Assembly: GCA_945901935.1 (NCBI GenBank)
Contig: CAMDLX010000015.1
Coordinates: forward strand, 1-35,722
From: Bifidobacterium breve
GTDB taxonomy: Bacteria; Actinomycetota; Acidimicrobiia; Acidimicrobiales; Microtrichaceae
Direction of reading: 5' to 3'
DNA: 35,722 nt
The stretch's first letter is position 1; each line of letters begins with the position of its first letter. The notes beneath the pieces were generated by a model, which was given only the letters and a program-made list of their open reading frames with translations, did no database searches and was not told the DNA's origin. Below, piece by piece: positions 1-9,102 of the stretch. The position numbers were made by a program, and so were the translations under genes.

Positions 1-63
1 GTTCTGGGGCTAGCAAGTAGCACCGGTTGTGGCCTTGGCAGGCATCACGGTTGAAAGAAATCT

Positions 64-1311
64 TCATCTGGCTTCCTTGGTCGTTGTAGAAGTGCCTGGA
101 TCGAGGATCCGGATAGGCAGCTTGCGAGGGCCGCGCACCTGCCCGGTCGACCACAGAACAGCTTCTGGGTCAGCTAACTCGAACTCTGGCACCCTCGCTA
201 GCCACTCCTCAAGGGCAACGGTGAGCTCCATTCGAGCCAGATTTGAACCGAGGCAGCGATGAATCCCAAGACCAAAAGCTGCGTGGCGGTTCTTTTCACG
301 GTCAAGAATCACCTCGTTTGGGTTCTCAAAGAACTCGGGGTCACGATTCGCCGATGGGAATGGAAGCAAGACCCAGTCCCCCTCATGAAGCTGTTTGCCG
401 CCTAGTTCTACGTCCTGAGAAACTTTGCGGGCCATGGTCACCGGAGCGAAAGCTCGCAGCATTTCTTCCACGGCGAACGGCATAAGTTCTGGGTGTGCGA
501 TGAGCCGTGCGCACTCTTCCGGGTGCTGCGCCAAGTACCAGATGCTCGCTCCGATCGCAGACCAAGTGGTGTCGATCCCTGCAAGGAGGATCAGCGCAAT
601 CGTGCCTCCTACGTGGTCGTCGGTGAGGGGGACTCCGTCAATCTCTGCCTGCAGCAGAAAGCCGATTAGGTCGTCGCTTGGCTCGTCTCGCCTCTTCTCA
701 ATTTGGGTAAAAATGTAGTGAATCATGGTTTCGTCAGGCGCAACCGGTTCCTCATTTGGGCCGGCCATCTCGAGAATCCTATGAATGAAACCTCGGAATC
801 GATCTCCGTCCTCTGCCGGAACGCCGAGCATGTGAGCTATGACGCTAACAGGGATGTGTTGCGCGTACTGCTCCGCAGCGTCCACGACTCCTGAAGCAGG
901 TAGATCGCTAAGAATCTGATCGATGAGCTGCGCACAGAACGCTCGGGTGGGTGCCTCTATCGGCCGGATTGCCTTTGGAGCGAACGCCGGCAAGAGCAGG
1001 CTTCGTGCAACTTGATGAAAGGGCGGATCCGAGCTGATCGGAGGTGCGTAACCGACTGGCGCAGGAACTTGGGGCTCAAGCACCGAGACGATGACCCCAC
1101 GAGATGTGAAGTGCTCCGTGTCATGGGCGATTGCCGAAATGTCCTCATGGCGAGTGGGCAGCCAAGTTCCGCCGAAGCGGTCAGAGTGCGCCACGGGGCA
1201 AGTTTCACGCAACTCTTGCCAAATCGCAGGAGCGTCAGCCGCGTACTCAGGCGCAGTATGGTCAAAGTCGGTTTGCCAGTCTGTTACCGGGCACCGCTCA
1301 GGTCCACTCAT
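64..1311 (-). CDS. Cytochrome P450 monooxygenase
   Basis: Soluble bacterial-type P450 of 415 residues, expected to hydroxylate or epoxidise a small hydrophobic substrate using a ferredoxin partner. Family signatures are complete: I-helix AGIDTT at about 244-249, the K-helix ExxR (EEMLR) at 283-286, and the heme loop FGLGIHRCLG with the thiolate Cys at about 353. No membrane anchor is seen, as usual for bacterial class I P450s. I place the start at the ATG at 1311 because GGAG lies six bases upstream; an in-frame TTG at 1323 would add four residues but has no such site. The substrate cannot be read from sequence. No ferredoxin or ferredoxin reductase lies beside it, although a reductase-like fusion exists at 27341. 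It is divergent from the ABC exporter genes with almost no space between them. Confidence 0.95.
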   Translation of the reverse strand: MSGPERCPVTDWQTDFDHTAPEYAADAPAIWQELRETCPVAHSDRFGGTWLPTRHEDISAIAHDTEHFTSRGVIVSVLEPQVPAPVGYAPPISSDPPFHQVARSLLLPAFAPKAIRPIEAPTRAFCAQLIDQILSDLPASGVVDAAEQYAQHIPVSVIAHMLGVPAEDGDRFRGFIHRILEMAGPNEEPVAPDETMIHYIFTQIEKRRDEPSDDLIGFLLQAEIDGVPLTDDHVGGTIALILLAGIDTTWSAIGASIWYLAQHPEECARLIAHPELMPFAVEEMLRAFAPVTMARKVSQDVELGGKQLHEGDWVLLPFPSANRDPEFFENPNEVILDREKNRHAAFGLGIHRCLGSNLARMELTVALEEWLARVPEFELADPEAVLWSTGQVRGPRKLPIRILDPGTSTTTKEAR

Positions 1312-1335
1312 TACATGCTCCAATCAACCGGGATT

Positions 1336-3153
1336 GTGAATACTAGAGAAGATTCGAGGTTCCACATTTCTGCCCATCATGGCGCAGGCCAAACAGATTC
1401 CGCTCGCGCCGCTTGGAGAAGTATCCTCAGAGGCTTGCCGGATCCCACTCCCCCTGACATCTCGGACACAGATCCTCTCGGCACCGACTCGTCACCGAGC
1501 GATGACTTGAACGAAGCTGCAAGTGCTGCTCTGGCTGACGACGCGCTTGGTTCGGTAGATCCGAAAATGAGTTCAGCGGCGATGGACGAGATGCGAAGTG
1601 CCCGCAGAAGGCGTCGCATCGGGGACGTGGCCTGGGGAGACTTGGCGTATCGCGTGTACACCACTGCTTTGGCGTGTTTGGTTTTCGCAGTGTTTGCCTC
1701 TGGTTGGGTTGGCGACTCGGAATTGTCCGCCGCCTCGCAGACATCGGCTCAGAAATTTGGCCCTGTGTGGGCAGGCCTATTTGTCGCCCTTGTGCTCTTA
1801 CTCGGTGTGCGATCTGGAACGCGAGCCGGTCCGATCGCACTCGAATCAGCCGATGTGTATCACCTATTGCTCGCTCCGATCAGCCGGTCTCGCGTGCTGC
1901 GACGCCCAGCCGTGGGCGTAGTTGGCTACGGAGTTGCAACTGGAGTGGCAGTGGGTGCACTAGTGGGCTCGCTGTGCAGTCAACGACTCCCTGGAAGTAC
2001 TTTTGAGTGGATGCTTTCTGGCGCATTGTTTGGCGGTGCGGCAGCGGCATTAGCACTGGGGGCGGCACTCATTACTGCATCTCGAAGAGTGCCCAGGCCT
2101 TGGATCGAACTTCTGGCTTGGGCCCTTCTCATTGCCTCGGTCGTAGCTGTTGCTGGCTATTCACCATTCGCTCCGTTGACCCTGCTTGGGCAGATTCTCT
2201 TCTGGCCACTTAGCTTTTCCCTGTTGCCGCTGTTGCTGGTTGGTCTGGCAATCATCCTTGCTGTTGTGGGTCTGATGATTGTCGGTGGGCTGTCTATTGA
2301 GCTTGCTCAACGCCGAACCCGACTGGTGGGTCAACTGCGGTTTGCAGTCACCCAGCAAGACTTGCGGTCGGTGCTGCTCCTTCGAAAGCAGCTTGCCTCG
2401 GAGCGGCCTCGCAACAAGAGTCGCTTTGCCCGACTTCCAATTCGTTTTGGCGGCCGGTTCCCGGTGTTTACACGTGATGTGCAAAGTTTTGGCCGTTGGC
2501 CTTGGGTCCGAGTTCTACGTGTGACCGTGCTCGGCCTTGGTGCTGCGTTATGTCTCTATGGCGCCTGGTCCGGTACTACCCCGCTGATTCTGCTCGCGGG
2601 GCTCTGTACTTACGTGGCTGGACTCGACGTGATCGAGCCGCTCGCTCAAGAGGTGGATCACCCCATGATGCTGGCCTCGTACCCAGAGCCTGCTGGTGTG
2701 ATTCTGCAGCGACACCTAGTAGCACCGGTAGTTGTCATGGTGCTCGTTGGATGTGAGGGATTGCTGTTGGTCTGGGTGCTGCACCCCTCGGTCAACATCA
2801 TTGCCATTGGTGCGATCACGGTGATCACTGCTGCAACTACTGCAGTGGCCGGCGCTTCGATCAGCGTGGTCTCTGAAGCTGTGCTTGACGCTGGCGATGC
2901 GGCAATGATGCCGCCAGAGGTCACCGGTCCGAGAGTCGTCATCCGCACGCTTTGGCCTCCGCTCGTAGCCGTGATTGGCGTGACTCCTATCCTGGTGGCG
3001 CAGCGAGCAATGCGACTGGGCAACGATCCAATTCCTCCTGCGTTGACCTTGGCGATTCCGATATTGGTGCTCGCAGGAGTTGTGTTCATGTGGGTGAAAT
3101 ACCGTGAGGACCTTCATCGCACAATGGGTGAGGCTATGGGGGCCAAGACATGA
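1336..3153 (+). CDS. Polytopic membrane protein, ABC exporter permease subunit (DUF6297-like)
   Basis: Integral membrane protein of about 605 residues with roughly ten to twelve hydrophobic segments after an acidic, Pro/Asp-rich cytoplasmic N-terminus of about 100 residues. It is followed 13 bp later by an ABC ATPase, so it is probably the transmembrane partner. From memory it resembles the actinobacterial DUF6297 proteins that sit beside ABC ATPases, but I cannot confirm this without a search. Start is uncertain: the open frame reaches back to 1012, deep into the P450 on the other strand, so I chose GTG 1336. ATG 1315 and ATG 1567 are alternatives, and none has a convincing Shine-Dalgarno. 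The cargo is unknown. Confidence 0.75.
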   Translation: MNTREDSRFHISAHHGAGQTDSARAAWRSILRGLPDPTPPDISDTDPLGTDSSPSDDLNEAASAALADDALGSVDPKMSSAAMDEMRSARRRRRIGDVAWGDLAYRVYTTALACLVFAVFASGWVGDSELSAASQTSAQKFGPVWAGLFVALVLLLGVRSGTRAGPIALESADVYHLLLAPISRSRVLRRPAVGVVGYGVATGVAVGALVGSLCSQRLPGSTFEWMLSGALFGGAAAALALGAALITASRRVPRPWIELLAWALLIASVVAVAGYSPFAPLTLLGQILFWPLSFSLLPLLLVGLAIILAVVGLMIVGGLSIELAQRRTRLVGQLRFAVTQQDLRSVLLLRKQLASERPRNKSRFARLPIRFGGRFPVFTRDVQSFGRWPWVRVLRVTVLGLGAALCLYGAWSGTTPLILLAGLCTYVAGLDVIEPLAQEVDHPMMLASYPEPAGVILQRHLVAPVVVMVLVGCEGLLLVWVLHPSVNIIAIGAITVITAATTAVAGASISVVSEAVLDAGDAAMMPPEVTGPRVVIRTLWPPLVAVIGVTPILVAQRAMRLGNDPIPPALTLAIPILVLAGVVFMWVKYREDLHRTMGEAMGAKT

Positions 3154-3166
3154 AAGTTGAACTGAT

Positions 3167-3892
3167 ATGAGCAGATCCGCTTCCTCAGACGCGAAGAGTC
3201 CAAAAGAGGTTGTCAGGCTGATCGGCGTGGCAAAAGAGTATGGAGACGTTGGTGCGCTTGCTCCCGTTGACCTTTCGGTCATGGCAGGAGAAGCAATCGT
3301 GTTGGTCGGCCACAATGGGTCAGGCAAGTCAACGCTGCTCAGTATCATTGCCGGGATGCTCGAGCCCTCGGAGGGAACCGTTCTGGTACACGGCCAGCCG
3401 CCCGATTCGGTCTACGCCCGTGAGCGCAGATCATGGCTCCCTGACACGCCTGTTCTCTATGACGACCTCAGCGTACGAGAGCACATGGAATACACCATTC
3501 GCATGCACGGCGGTCAAGGTGATGAACCCATTATCGATGACTTGATCAAGCGCCTCGGCCTTGCCGATAGAGAGGACGACCTACCCTCGCAGTTCAGCAG
3601 GGGTTTGCGTCAAAAGGCGGCTGCGGCAGTTGCTCTAGTCCGTCCCTTTACGCTCTTGTTGGTCGATGAACCCTTTGTCGGGCTTGATGTTGCCGGACGC
3701 GAAGCGCTGCTCGGATTGCTCGAAGAAGCGAGGCGAGGTGGCGCTACCGTGCTTGTTGCCACGCATGACCCCGCAGTGATCTCAAGATTTAAACGAGGTC
3801 TCGTGCTCGATGACGGCCATGTTGTTCATGACGGAACTGCCGAGTCGCTTCACGCCTACCTGTCCGCTGATGTCACCCATGGCGAAACCTGA
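3167..3892 (+). CDS. ABC transporter ATP-binding protein
   Basis: Stand-alone nucleotide-binding subunit of 241 residues that would power the membrane protein encoded just upstream. Walker A GHNGSGKST is at 48-56, Walker B LLLVDEP at 163-169 with catalytic Glu168, the D-loop GLD follows, and the switch His is H200 (ATHD). Two motifs are degenerate. The signature helix reads FSRGLRQK at 143-150 instead of LSGGQ, and the Q-loop region (LPDTPVLYDDLS, about 91-102) lacks the usual Gln. Such variation is common in CcmA-like exporter ATPases, so ATP hydrolysis remains likely. It forms a two-gene operon with the permease; no solute-binding protein is present, which points to export. Confidence 0.93.
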   Translation: MSRSASSDAKSPKEVVRLIGVAKEYGDVGALAPVDLSVMAGEAIVLVGHNGSGKSTLLSIIAGMLEPSEGTVLVHGQPPDSVYARERRSWLPDTPVLYDDLSVREHMEYTIRMHGGQGDEPIIDDLIKRLGLADREDDLPSQFSRGLRQKAAAAVALVRPFTLLLVDEPFVGLDVAGREALLGLLEEARRGGATVLVATHDPAVISRFKRGLVLDDGHVVHDGTAESLHAYLSADVTHGET

Positions 3893-3973
3893 CTGCTCGC
3901 TAAGCAGTATGTTCAATGATGTTTAACTATCTGCCACGGTTGCGACCTAGGCAATTCTGAATCGGGGATTCCC

Positions 3974-4753
3974 ATGTCTGGAACCATTCATCTCGAGATC
4001 GATGCTGGCATTGCGACCATCACGAATGACAACACAGAGAAGCACAATGCGTTCGATGATGAAATGGATGCTCGCCTGTTTGAGATTTTGGCCGAGATTC
4101 AATCGAATCCAGAGATTCGTGTCGTCATCTGGCGAGGAGAAGGCAAGTCATTCTCATCGGGTCGAGACGTCGGATCCATAGGGGTTGCACAGACCGAATT
4201 GACCCATCATGAGCTCATGCGTAGGGGTCATCGGGGTATCCAACAACTCTGGCAGATGGACCAACCGGTGCTCGTTGCGTGCAAGGGCTGGGTGATGGGC
4301 GGCTCGTTCCAACGAGCACTGCTCTGTGATATTCGCGTGGCCGCAGAAGGAACCAGGTTTCGGTTGCCAGAACTGACCTATGGGGTAATCCCTGACACGG
4401 GCGGTGTGGCGGTATTGCATCAGATGTGTGGAGATGGAGTTGTGAACGACATGGTGTTGACGGGCCGAGTCATGGACACCGAAGAGGCCCTTCGACACGG
4501 TGTAGTTAGTCGGGTGGTGGCCGAGTCCGAACTGGACGAGGTGGTGCGCTCCATGGCCGAACAGATCGCTTCCACTCCGATCATCACCGTCAAGTTGTAC
4601 CGAGAGGTACTTCGACACCTTTCTCTACCTGCGCTTCGTTCATCGATGGATGATGAACTGACCTATCAAACAACACTGAATAAGAGCGACGACTTTGCGG
4701 AGTTCAAAGCGGCCAAAGCCGAGGGACGTGACCCTCGGTACAGCGGCAGCTGA
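3974..4753 (+). CDS. Enoyl-CoA hydratase/isomerase family protein (crotonase)
   Basis: Crotonase-fold protein of 259 residues, probably acting on an acyl-CoA thioester. Oxyanion-hole segments are visible (SSGRDV at about 61-66 and MGGSFQRA at 108-115). Compared with classical hydratases, the first catalytic Glu of the GGGxELA motif is Gln113 here, whereas the second (LPEL, Glu133) is kept. With one acid only, it could be an isomerase, hydrolase or another crotonase rather than a true hydratase. GGGGA precedes the ATG. It lies 45 bp before an SDR of the dienoyl-CoA reductase type, so the two probably form a small acyl-CoA operon. Confidence 0.88.
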   Translation: MSGTIHLEIDAGIATITNDNTEKHNAFDDEMDARLFEILAEIQSNPEIRVVIWRGEGKSFSSGRDVGSIGVAQTELTHHELMRRGHRGIQQLWQMDQPVLVACKGWVMGGSFQRALLCDIRVAAEGTRFRLPELTYGVIPDTGGVAVLHQMCGDGVVNDMVLTGRVMDTEEALRHGVVSRVVAESELDEVVRSMAEQIASTPIITVKLYREVLRHLSLPALRSSMDDELTYQTTLNKSDDFAEFKAAKAEGRDPRYSGS

Positions 4754-4797
4754 CTCGGCAACATTTTCCTGACCTGTAAATAGAGGAACAGCTAGCC

Positions 4798-5682
4798 ATG
4801 AGCGAGATTATTGGATTGCCACAACCCCCGGCAGTTGGTGCAACTGCACTGGCCTCGGGAACCTTTGAGGGCGTGACGGTAGTTGTTACTGGTGGAGGCA
4901 CTGGGCTTGGAAAGGCAATTGCATCAGAGTTCGCGCGACTTGGTGCACGCCTCGCAATCCTGAGCCGTAAGGCAGAGCACCTTGATGCTGCCGAGGCTGC
5001 AATGACTGAGATTGGCGCAGAGGTGCTGTGCATAGCCTGCGATATTCGAGAAGCCGACAGCATCGCTGCGGCATTCGATCAGATCGAAGAGCGCTTCGGC
5101 TTGCCGGGGGTCCTAGTCAATAACGCTGCAGCGAACTTCCCTTCGCCGACTGAGGATCTGTCTCCCAACGCCTGGCGCACAGTTGTTGACATCACCCTGA
5201 ATGGCACGTTTTTGATGTGCAGAGAGTACGGCCAGCGGTTGTTGAGCGCAGGCGTGGCGGGCTCCATCATCAACATCGGGGCAACGTATGCGTGGACTGG
5301 TGGCCCTGGGTTTGCGCATTCTGCGGCAGCTAAGGCTGCAGTGAAGAACCTGACCGAATCTCTAGCAGTTGAGTGGGGCCCATACGGAATTCAGGTCAAC
5401 TGTCTGGTGCCAGGTCTGATGCCCCATGAGGACATGACTGCAGATATTCAAGGGAACCTGAAGAACACAAATGACAAGGACCTCTGCCAACCTGCGATGC
5501 GCGTAGGGCAACGACAAGAACTTGGTTGGGCCGCAACGTTCCTTGCGTCCCCCTATGCCCGGTTCATCTCAGGTCACACGCTGGTAGTGGATGGGGCCAA
5601 CTGGCAGCGCAGGTCACTCACAAACCCAGAGGTCATCCCGATACGCGTGCAGATGGGTCGCCCGCCATTCGGAGAAGATTGA
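4798..5682 (+). CDS. SDR oxidoreductase, 2,4-dienoyl-CoA reductase-like
   Basis: Short-chain dehydrogenase of 294 residues. The cofactor motif TGGGTGLG is at 31-38 and NNAA at 108-111. The classic YxxxK is absent: the residue four before Lys179 is Ser175. Tyr164 stands 15 residues before Lys179, with Ser175 eleven after the Tyr. This spacing matches, from memory, the Tyr199/Ser210/Lys214 arrangement of human mitochondrial 2,4-dienoyl-CoA reductase, so I infer an NADPH-dependent reductase of unsaturated acyl-CoA rather than an alcohol dehydrogenase. The preceding crotonase gene supports acyl-CoA metabolism. A GAGGAA stretch lies upstream of the ATG. It is convergent with the MmpL gene, with 25 bp between stop codons. 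Confidence 0.88.
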   Translation: MSEIIGLPQPPAVGATALASGTFEGVTVVVTGGGTGLGKAIASEFARLGARLAILSRKAEHLDAAEAAMTEIGAEVLCIACDIREADSIAAAFDQIEERFGLPGVLVNNAAANFPSPTEDLSPNAWRTVVDITLNGTFLMCREYGQRLLSAGVAGSIINIGATYAWTGGPGFAHSAAAKAAVKNLTESLAVEWGPYGIQVNCLVPGLMPHEDMTADIQGNLKNTNDKDLCQPAMRVGQRQELGWAATFLASPYARFISGHTLVVDGANWQRRSLTNPEVIPIRVQMGRPPFGED

Positions 5683-5738
5683 GAACCGAGAAGCTTGAGC
5701 CGATCGGTTAAACCAGAGCTTCTTGTTTCTGCGGTTCT
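5682..5738. terminator. Inverted repeat between convergent genes, possible terminator
   Basis: AGAACCGAGAAGCT (5682-5695) can pair with AGCTTCT (5717-5723) and, across an 8-nt bulge, CGGTTCT (5732-5738), giving two perfect 7-bp stems. It spans the stop codons of the SDR and MmpL genes, where a bidirectional terminator would be expected. The 21-nt loop and lack of a clear T-run make it atypical. Confidence 0.35.
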
Positions 5739-8128
5739 GCCTCGTCCTCGGCAAACTCTGTGGGGCCCTCCACGTTGATGCTGGGAAGCAGGCGGTCAAG
5801 CCATGCCGGGAACCACCAGTTCTTATCGCCAAGCAACTCCATAGATGCTGGAACTAACAGCATGCGGACCAGAGTCGCATCGATCAGAACAGCAAATGCG
5901 AGCCCAAATCCGAACAGTTTTATGGCTCGGTCGCTCTCTAACAGGAACGATCCAAACACAAACACCATGATGGCGGCTGCAGCAGAAATGACCCTGGCTG
6001 TGGCTGCGAGGCCATTGGCCACTGAGGTGTGACTGTCGCCTGTACGAAGCCATTCCTCTCGAACGCGAGAAAGCAAGAAAACCTCGTAGTCCATCGAGAG
6101 TCCGAAGACGATTGCGAACAACATCATCGGAATAAACGGCTCAATCGGTGCTGGCTCGATCCCGAATAGGTCCTTTGCCCAACCCCATTGGAAGATCGCC
6201 ACGATCACACCGTAGGCAGCACCAATAGACAGCAGATTCATGATGACTGCCTTGAGCGGGACCAGAATGGAGCGGAACACCACCATCAGCAACATGAAGG
6301 ACAGCGATAGCACCGCAGCAAAGAACAGAAAGAGTCGACCCGATAGGTAATTGGAGAAATCGACCGAGATGCCTACCTGCCCAGTGACGAGCACGTCGAT
6401 ACCGGTCTCCGCAGCCACCTTGGGCAAAAGATTCTCTCGCAGGTCAACAACAAGGTTGGTTGTGGCCTCATCCTGTGGTGAGGTGGTTGGGGTCACTACC
6501 CAGAGCACTGCTCCTGAATCGCTTGGACTCTGAAGATTCGATGGGATCGGAGGCGAAACGGCCTGCACGCCCGGAACCTCCTCAAGCTGTTGGCTGACTT
6601 CAATGAGGGACCTGGGATTGGAAATATCTGTTCCTGCAGGTACTTCGCCGACTAACAACAGCTTGCCGTTGGAGCCCGCCCCGAACCCGTCTGAGAGCAG
6701 GTCGTAGGCCTTTCGGCCGGTGTTATCCACCGGAAGGTTCCCCGCGTCAGAGAACCCAAGCCGAATCCCAAAGAGCGGGATGGTCAGGATCAAAAGTAGT
6801 GCCGTCGCTCCGAGTGCCAAGGGCCAGGGGTGGCCCTGCACAAAGCGGCTCCAACGGTAGGCCGAGGTTTGATTCAGAGGTTTCGGCGCTTTGCGTTTGA
6901 ACTCCTTCTTCAATGGAGCGAACGCGAATCCAGCGATCATCACGATAATGGCAAGCGGAAAACCGACTAGCAGCGGATTCAGGTTCAAACCCAAGCCAAT
7001 GAGTCCAACGGCGACTAGACCTGCGGATATGAGTCCGCGCCACTTTGTGACCTCTATGCGCTCGCCTGCAAACCCCAACAGTGCTGGTAGCAGGGTGAGC
7101 GATGCAACCATCGTGACCGTCACAACAGTTGCTGCGCCGATGCCGAGGCCGGAAACAAAGGACACACCCATTACGAGCATCCCCAAAAGTGAGATGACAA
7201 CGGTCAGACCTGCGAAAGTCACAGCCCGCCCAGAAGTATCAATGGCCATGACCACGGAATCCTCTACGGAATTCCCAAGGTGAAGTTGCTCTCGATACCG
7301 CGTCACAATAAACAGGGCGTAATCAATGCCTACGCCTAGACCAATCATCACTCCCAAAGTGGTCGCAAAGTCTGGCATCTCGATCAGGTTGGATAGCAGT
7401 GCCAGCGTGATGCTCCCGACTCCGATGCCAGCGAGTGCCACCCCAATCGGCAAGCCCATTGCCAGCACGGAACCGAATGCCACGATAAGAATCACGATGG
7501 CAAAGGCCAAGCCCAGCAACTCTGAATCGGGAGCCTCGAAGTGCTCAAAGATTCGGCCGCCGTATTCGATCTGCACACCGGGAACATCGGGTGCAAGTGA
7601 CTCGATCTGAGTGCCCTGCTTCTGCGCAGCATCCATCGTGCTGTCACGATTGATCTCGACCTGAGCCACAGCGATCTTGCCTGCATCTTGGCCCGAAGTC
7701 GAGATCTTCGAATTCGCCTCTGCAAGTTTCATCAGTAGCGCAGGATCATCTACACCCGAGAGGTACCAAGTGGCGAGGGGTGAACTGGGGTCAAACTCCT
7801 CATCTGTAAATGGACTAACGACCGTAACGCCCTTCTCGGCGTCAACCTCGGCCAGAAAGTCAACCAGTGGCTGACGAACAGCCGGATCATCGAATCCGGT
7901 CTCAGAGCGAAAGACAATCGTTCCTTCAATGCCGGCCCCGGCACCACCCATCTGGCTTTCCAGAATGTCCAGACCTTGCCGACTCTCTACATTCGGCAAC
8001 TCCATATTTGTCGCAAAATGAGGCCCAACTGCGCCAGCGGCAACGCCACCCACCACAAGAACTAGCAGCCATAGCGCCACAACTGTCTTCCTGCGACGGA
8101 AACACCAAGAACCTAAACGACGATACAA
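5708..8128 (-). CDS. MMPL/RND family membrane transporter
   Basis: Large transporter of 806 residues with the RND layout seen in MmpL proteins: one N-terminal helix, an extracytoplasmic domain (about 40-200), a block of helices, a second soluble domain (about 455-590) and a second helix block. Each half carries the Asp-Tyr pair expected for proton coupling: D269-Y270 in GVGIDYALF and D680-Y681 in LSMDYEVF. Actinobacterial relatives export lipids or siderophores; the cargo here is unknown. The start is TTG 8128, supported by GGGAG six bases upstream and by an N-terminus typical of the family (MYRRLGSWCFRRR). The tail is acidic. It is transcribed alone and divergent from a crotonase. Confidence 0.93.
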   Translation of the reverse strand: MYRRLGSWCFRRRKTVVALWLLVLVVGGVAAGAVGPHFATNMELPNVESRQGLDILESQMGGAGAGIEGTIVFRSETGFDDPAVRQPLVDFLAEVDAEKGVTVVSPFTDEEFDPSSPLATWYLSGVDDPALLMKLAEANSKISTSGQDAGKIAVAQVEINRDSTMDAAQKQGTQIESLAPDVPGVQIEYGGRIFEHFEAPDSELLGLAFAIVILIVAFGSVLAMGLPIGVALAGIGVGSITLALLSNLIEMPDFATTLGVMIGLGVGIDYALFIVTRYREQLHLGNSVEDSVVMAIDTSGRAVTFAGLTVVISLLGMLVMGVSFVSGLGIGAATVVTVTMVASLTLLPALLGFAGERIEVTKWRGLISAGLVAVGLIGLGLNLNPLLVGFPLAIIVMIAGFAFAPLKKEFKRKAPKPLNQTSAYRWSRFVQGHPWPLALGATALLLILTIPLFGIRLGFSDAGNLPVDNTGRKAYDLLSDGFGAGSNGKLLLVGEVPAGTDISNPRSLIEVSQQLEEVPGVQAVSPPIPSNLQSPSDSGAVLWVVTPTTSPQDEATTNLVVDLRENLLPKVAAETGIDVLVTGQVGISVDFSNYLSGRLFLFFAAVLSLSFMLLMVVFRSILVPLKAVIMNLLSIGAAYGVIVAIFQWGWAKDLFGIEPAPIEPFIPMMLFAIVFGLSMDYEVFLLSRVREEWLRTGDSHTSVANGLAATARVISAAAAIMVFVFGSFLLESDRAIKLFGFGLAFAVLIDATLVRMLLVPASMELLGDKNWWFPAWLDRLLPSINVEGPTEFAEDEAEPQKQEALV

Positions 8129-8304
8129 AACTGACTCCCAATCGGGTGGACCTGCACCCTTTTCAGTCGTCGAACGAGTTCGACTGCCTGTAACGGAGCG
8201 TGCAGATTCTAGACTCAGACTTCTTGGGATCCTTCTGATCTGGGAGTGCTACTCGTCACACCCTCAGGCTTCCAAACTCCATGATGAGCAAAGGCTGAAA
8301 CTTG

Positions 8305-9048
8305 ATGAGCAATCAACTCACTGTTCAAGACAACAACGGAGTCCGGTTGATCTCCTGGACTCGACCGGAAGCGCTCAACGCGATGTCCATCGACATGTGG
8401 CACGGCACTCGCGACGCACTCGATTCTGTTGACGACGACGGGATCCGTTGTGTGGTCTTCACAGGAAGTGGGCGGGCGTTCACCGTCGGTCAAGACCTCT
8501 CGGAATTCGCGGACCCGCGCCACGGCGATGCCGACGGTGGATTTCGAGGTTTGATGCGGGCAGTTTCGCAGGTCCCCGTGCCAATGGTTGCCGCTGTCAA
8601 CGGGATGGCTGTTGGGTTTGGCTTTACTCTGCTGCCATGGTGCGAGGTCAGTCTGCTCAGCCCAGAGGCAAGATTCAAAGCTCCGTTCGTGGGACTTGGT
8701 GTCACCACCGAAGCAGCGGCAAGCGTGTCGCTCGCAACAGTTATGACGCCTCAACTCGCAACCTGGCACTTGCTGACTGGTGAGTGGCTCAGCGCAGATC
8801 AGGCCCTAGTTCATGGGTTGGCCACCCAAATTGTTCCCGCTGAAGAGTTGCTGTCGACTTCGCTAGCGATCGCAGAGCGTTTCGCTGCGCAGCCACCAAA
8901 CGCAATGCGCACCACCGTTCGCCTGATCCGCGAGGGTCGCAGGCAGGGTTGGCAAGATGCACTGAACAAGGAGTACGAAGAAATGGCCCGGCTCGCTGGG
9001 TCAGAAGAGAACATTGCAGCTATTAGTTCGTTTTTTGATCGCAGCTAG
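8305..9048 (+). CDS. Crotonase family protein, possible enoyl-CoA isomerase
   Basis: Crotonase-fold protein of 247 residues. Oxyanion-hole segments are present (TVGQDLSEF at 60-68 and VGFGF at 103-107). Both glutamates of classical enoyl-CoA hydratase are missing: the first position is Thr108 and the second falls in APFVGLG near 126-132. Instead Glu136 in GVTTEAAAS sits where delta3,delta2-enoyl-CoA isomerases of the ECI2/PaaG type carry an acid in a similar SPEGCSS context. I therefore favour isomerase activity over hydration, as inference. ATG 8305 is preferred over the adjacent in-frame TTG 8302; AAAGG lies about ten bases upstream. It is separated from the divergent MmpL gene by about 175 bp. 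Confidence 0.87.
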   Translation: MSNQLTVQDNNGVRLISWTRPEALNAMSIDMWHGTRDALDSVDDDGIRCVVFTGSGRAFTVGQDLSEFADPRHGDADGGFRGLMRAVSQVPVPMVAAVNGMAVGFGFTLLPWCEVSLLSPEARFKAPFVGLGVTTEAAASVSLATVMTPQLATWHLLTGEWLSADQALVHGLATQIVPAEELLSTSLAIAERFAAQPPNAMRTTVRLIREGRRQGWQDALNKEYEEMARLAGSEENIAAISSFFDRS

Positions 9049-9102
9049 TTCTCCTAAATGCCTAGCGGCCACCTCTCTTCCTCATTGACCTAGTTTCTAG
9101 TC

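Noticed and set aside
1-63. Left-edge sequence before the P450 stop codon
   Set aside because: Too short to assign; no recognisable protein end or terminator hairpin.
1012-1335. Upstream extension of the exporter membrane protein frame
   Set aside because: It runs antisense through the strongly supported P450 coding region and does not resemble a membrane-protein N-terminus.
2716-3348. Minus-strand ORF of 210 codons
   Set aside because: Antisense shadow of the permease and ABC ATPase genes; composition is low-complexity Thr/Ser/His and shows no domain.
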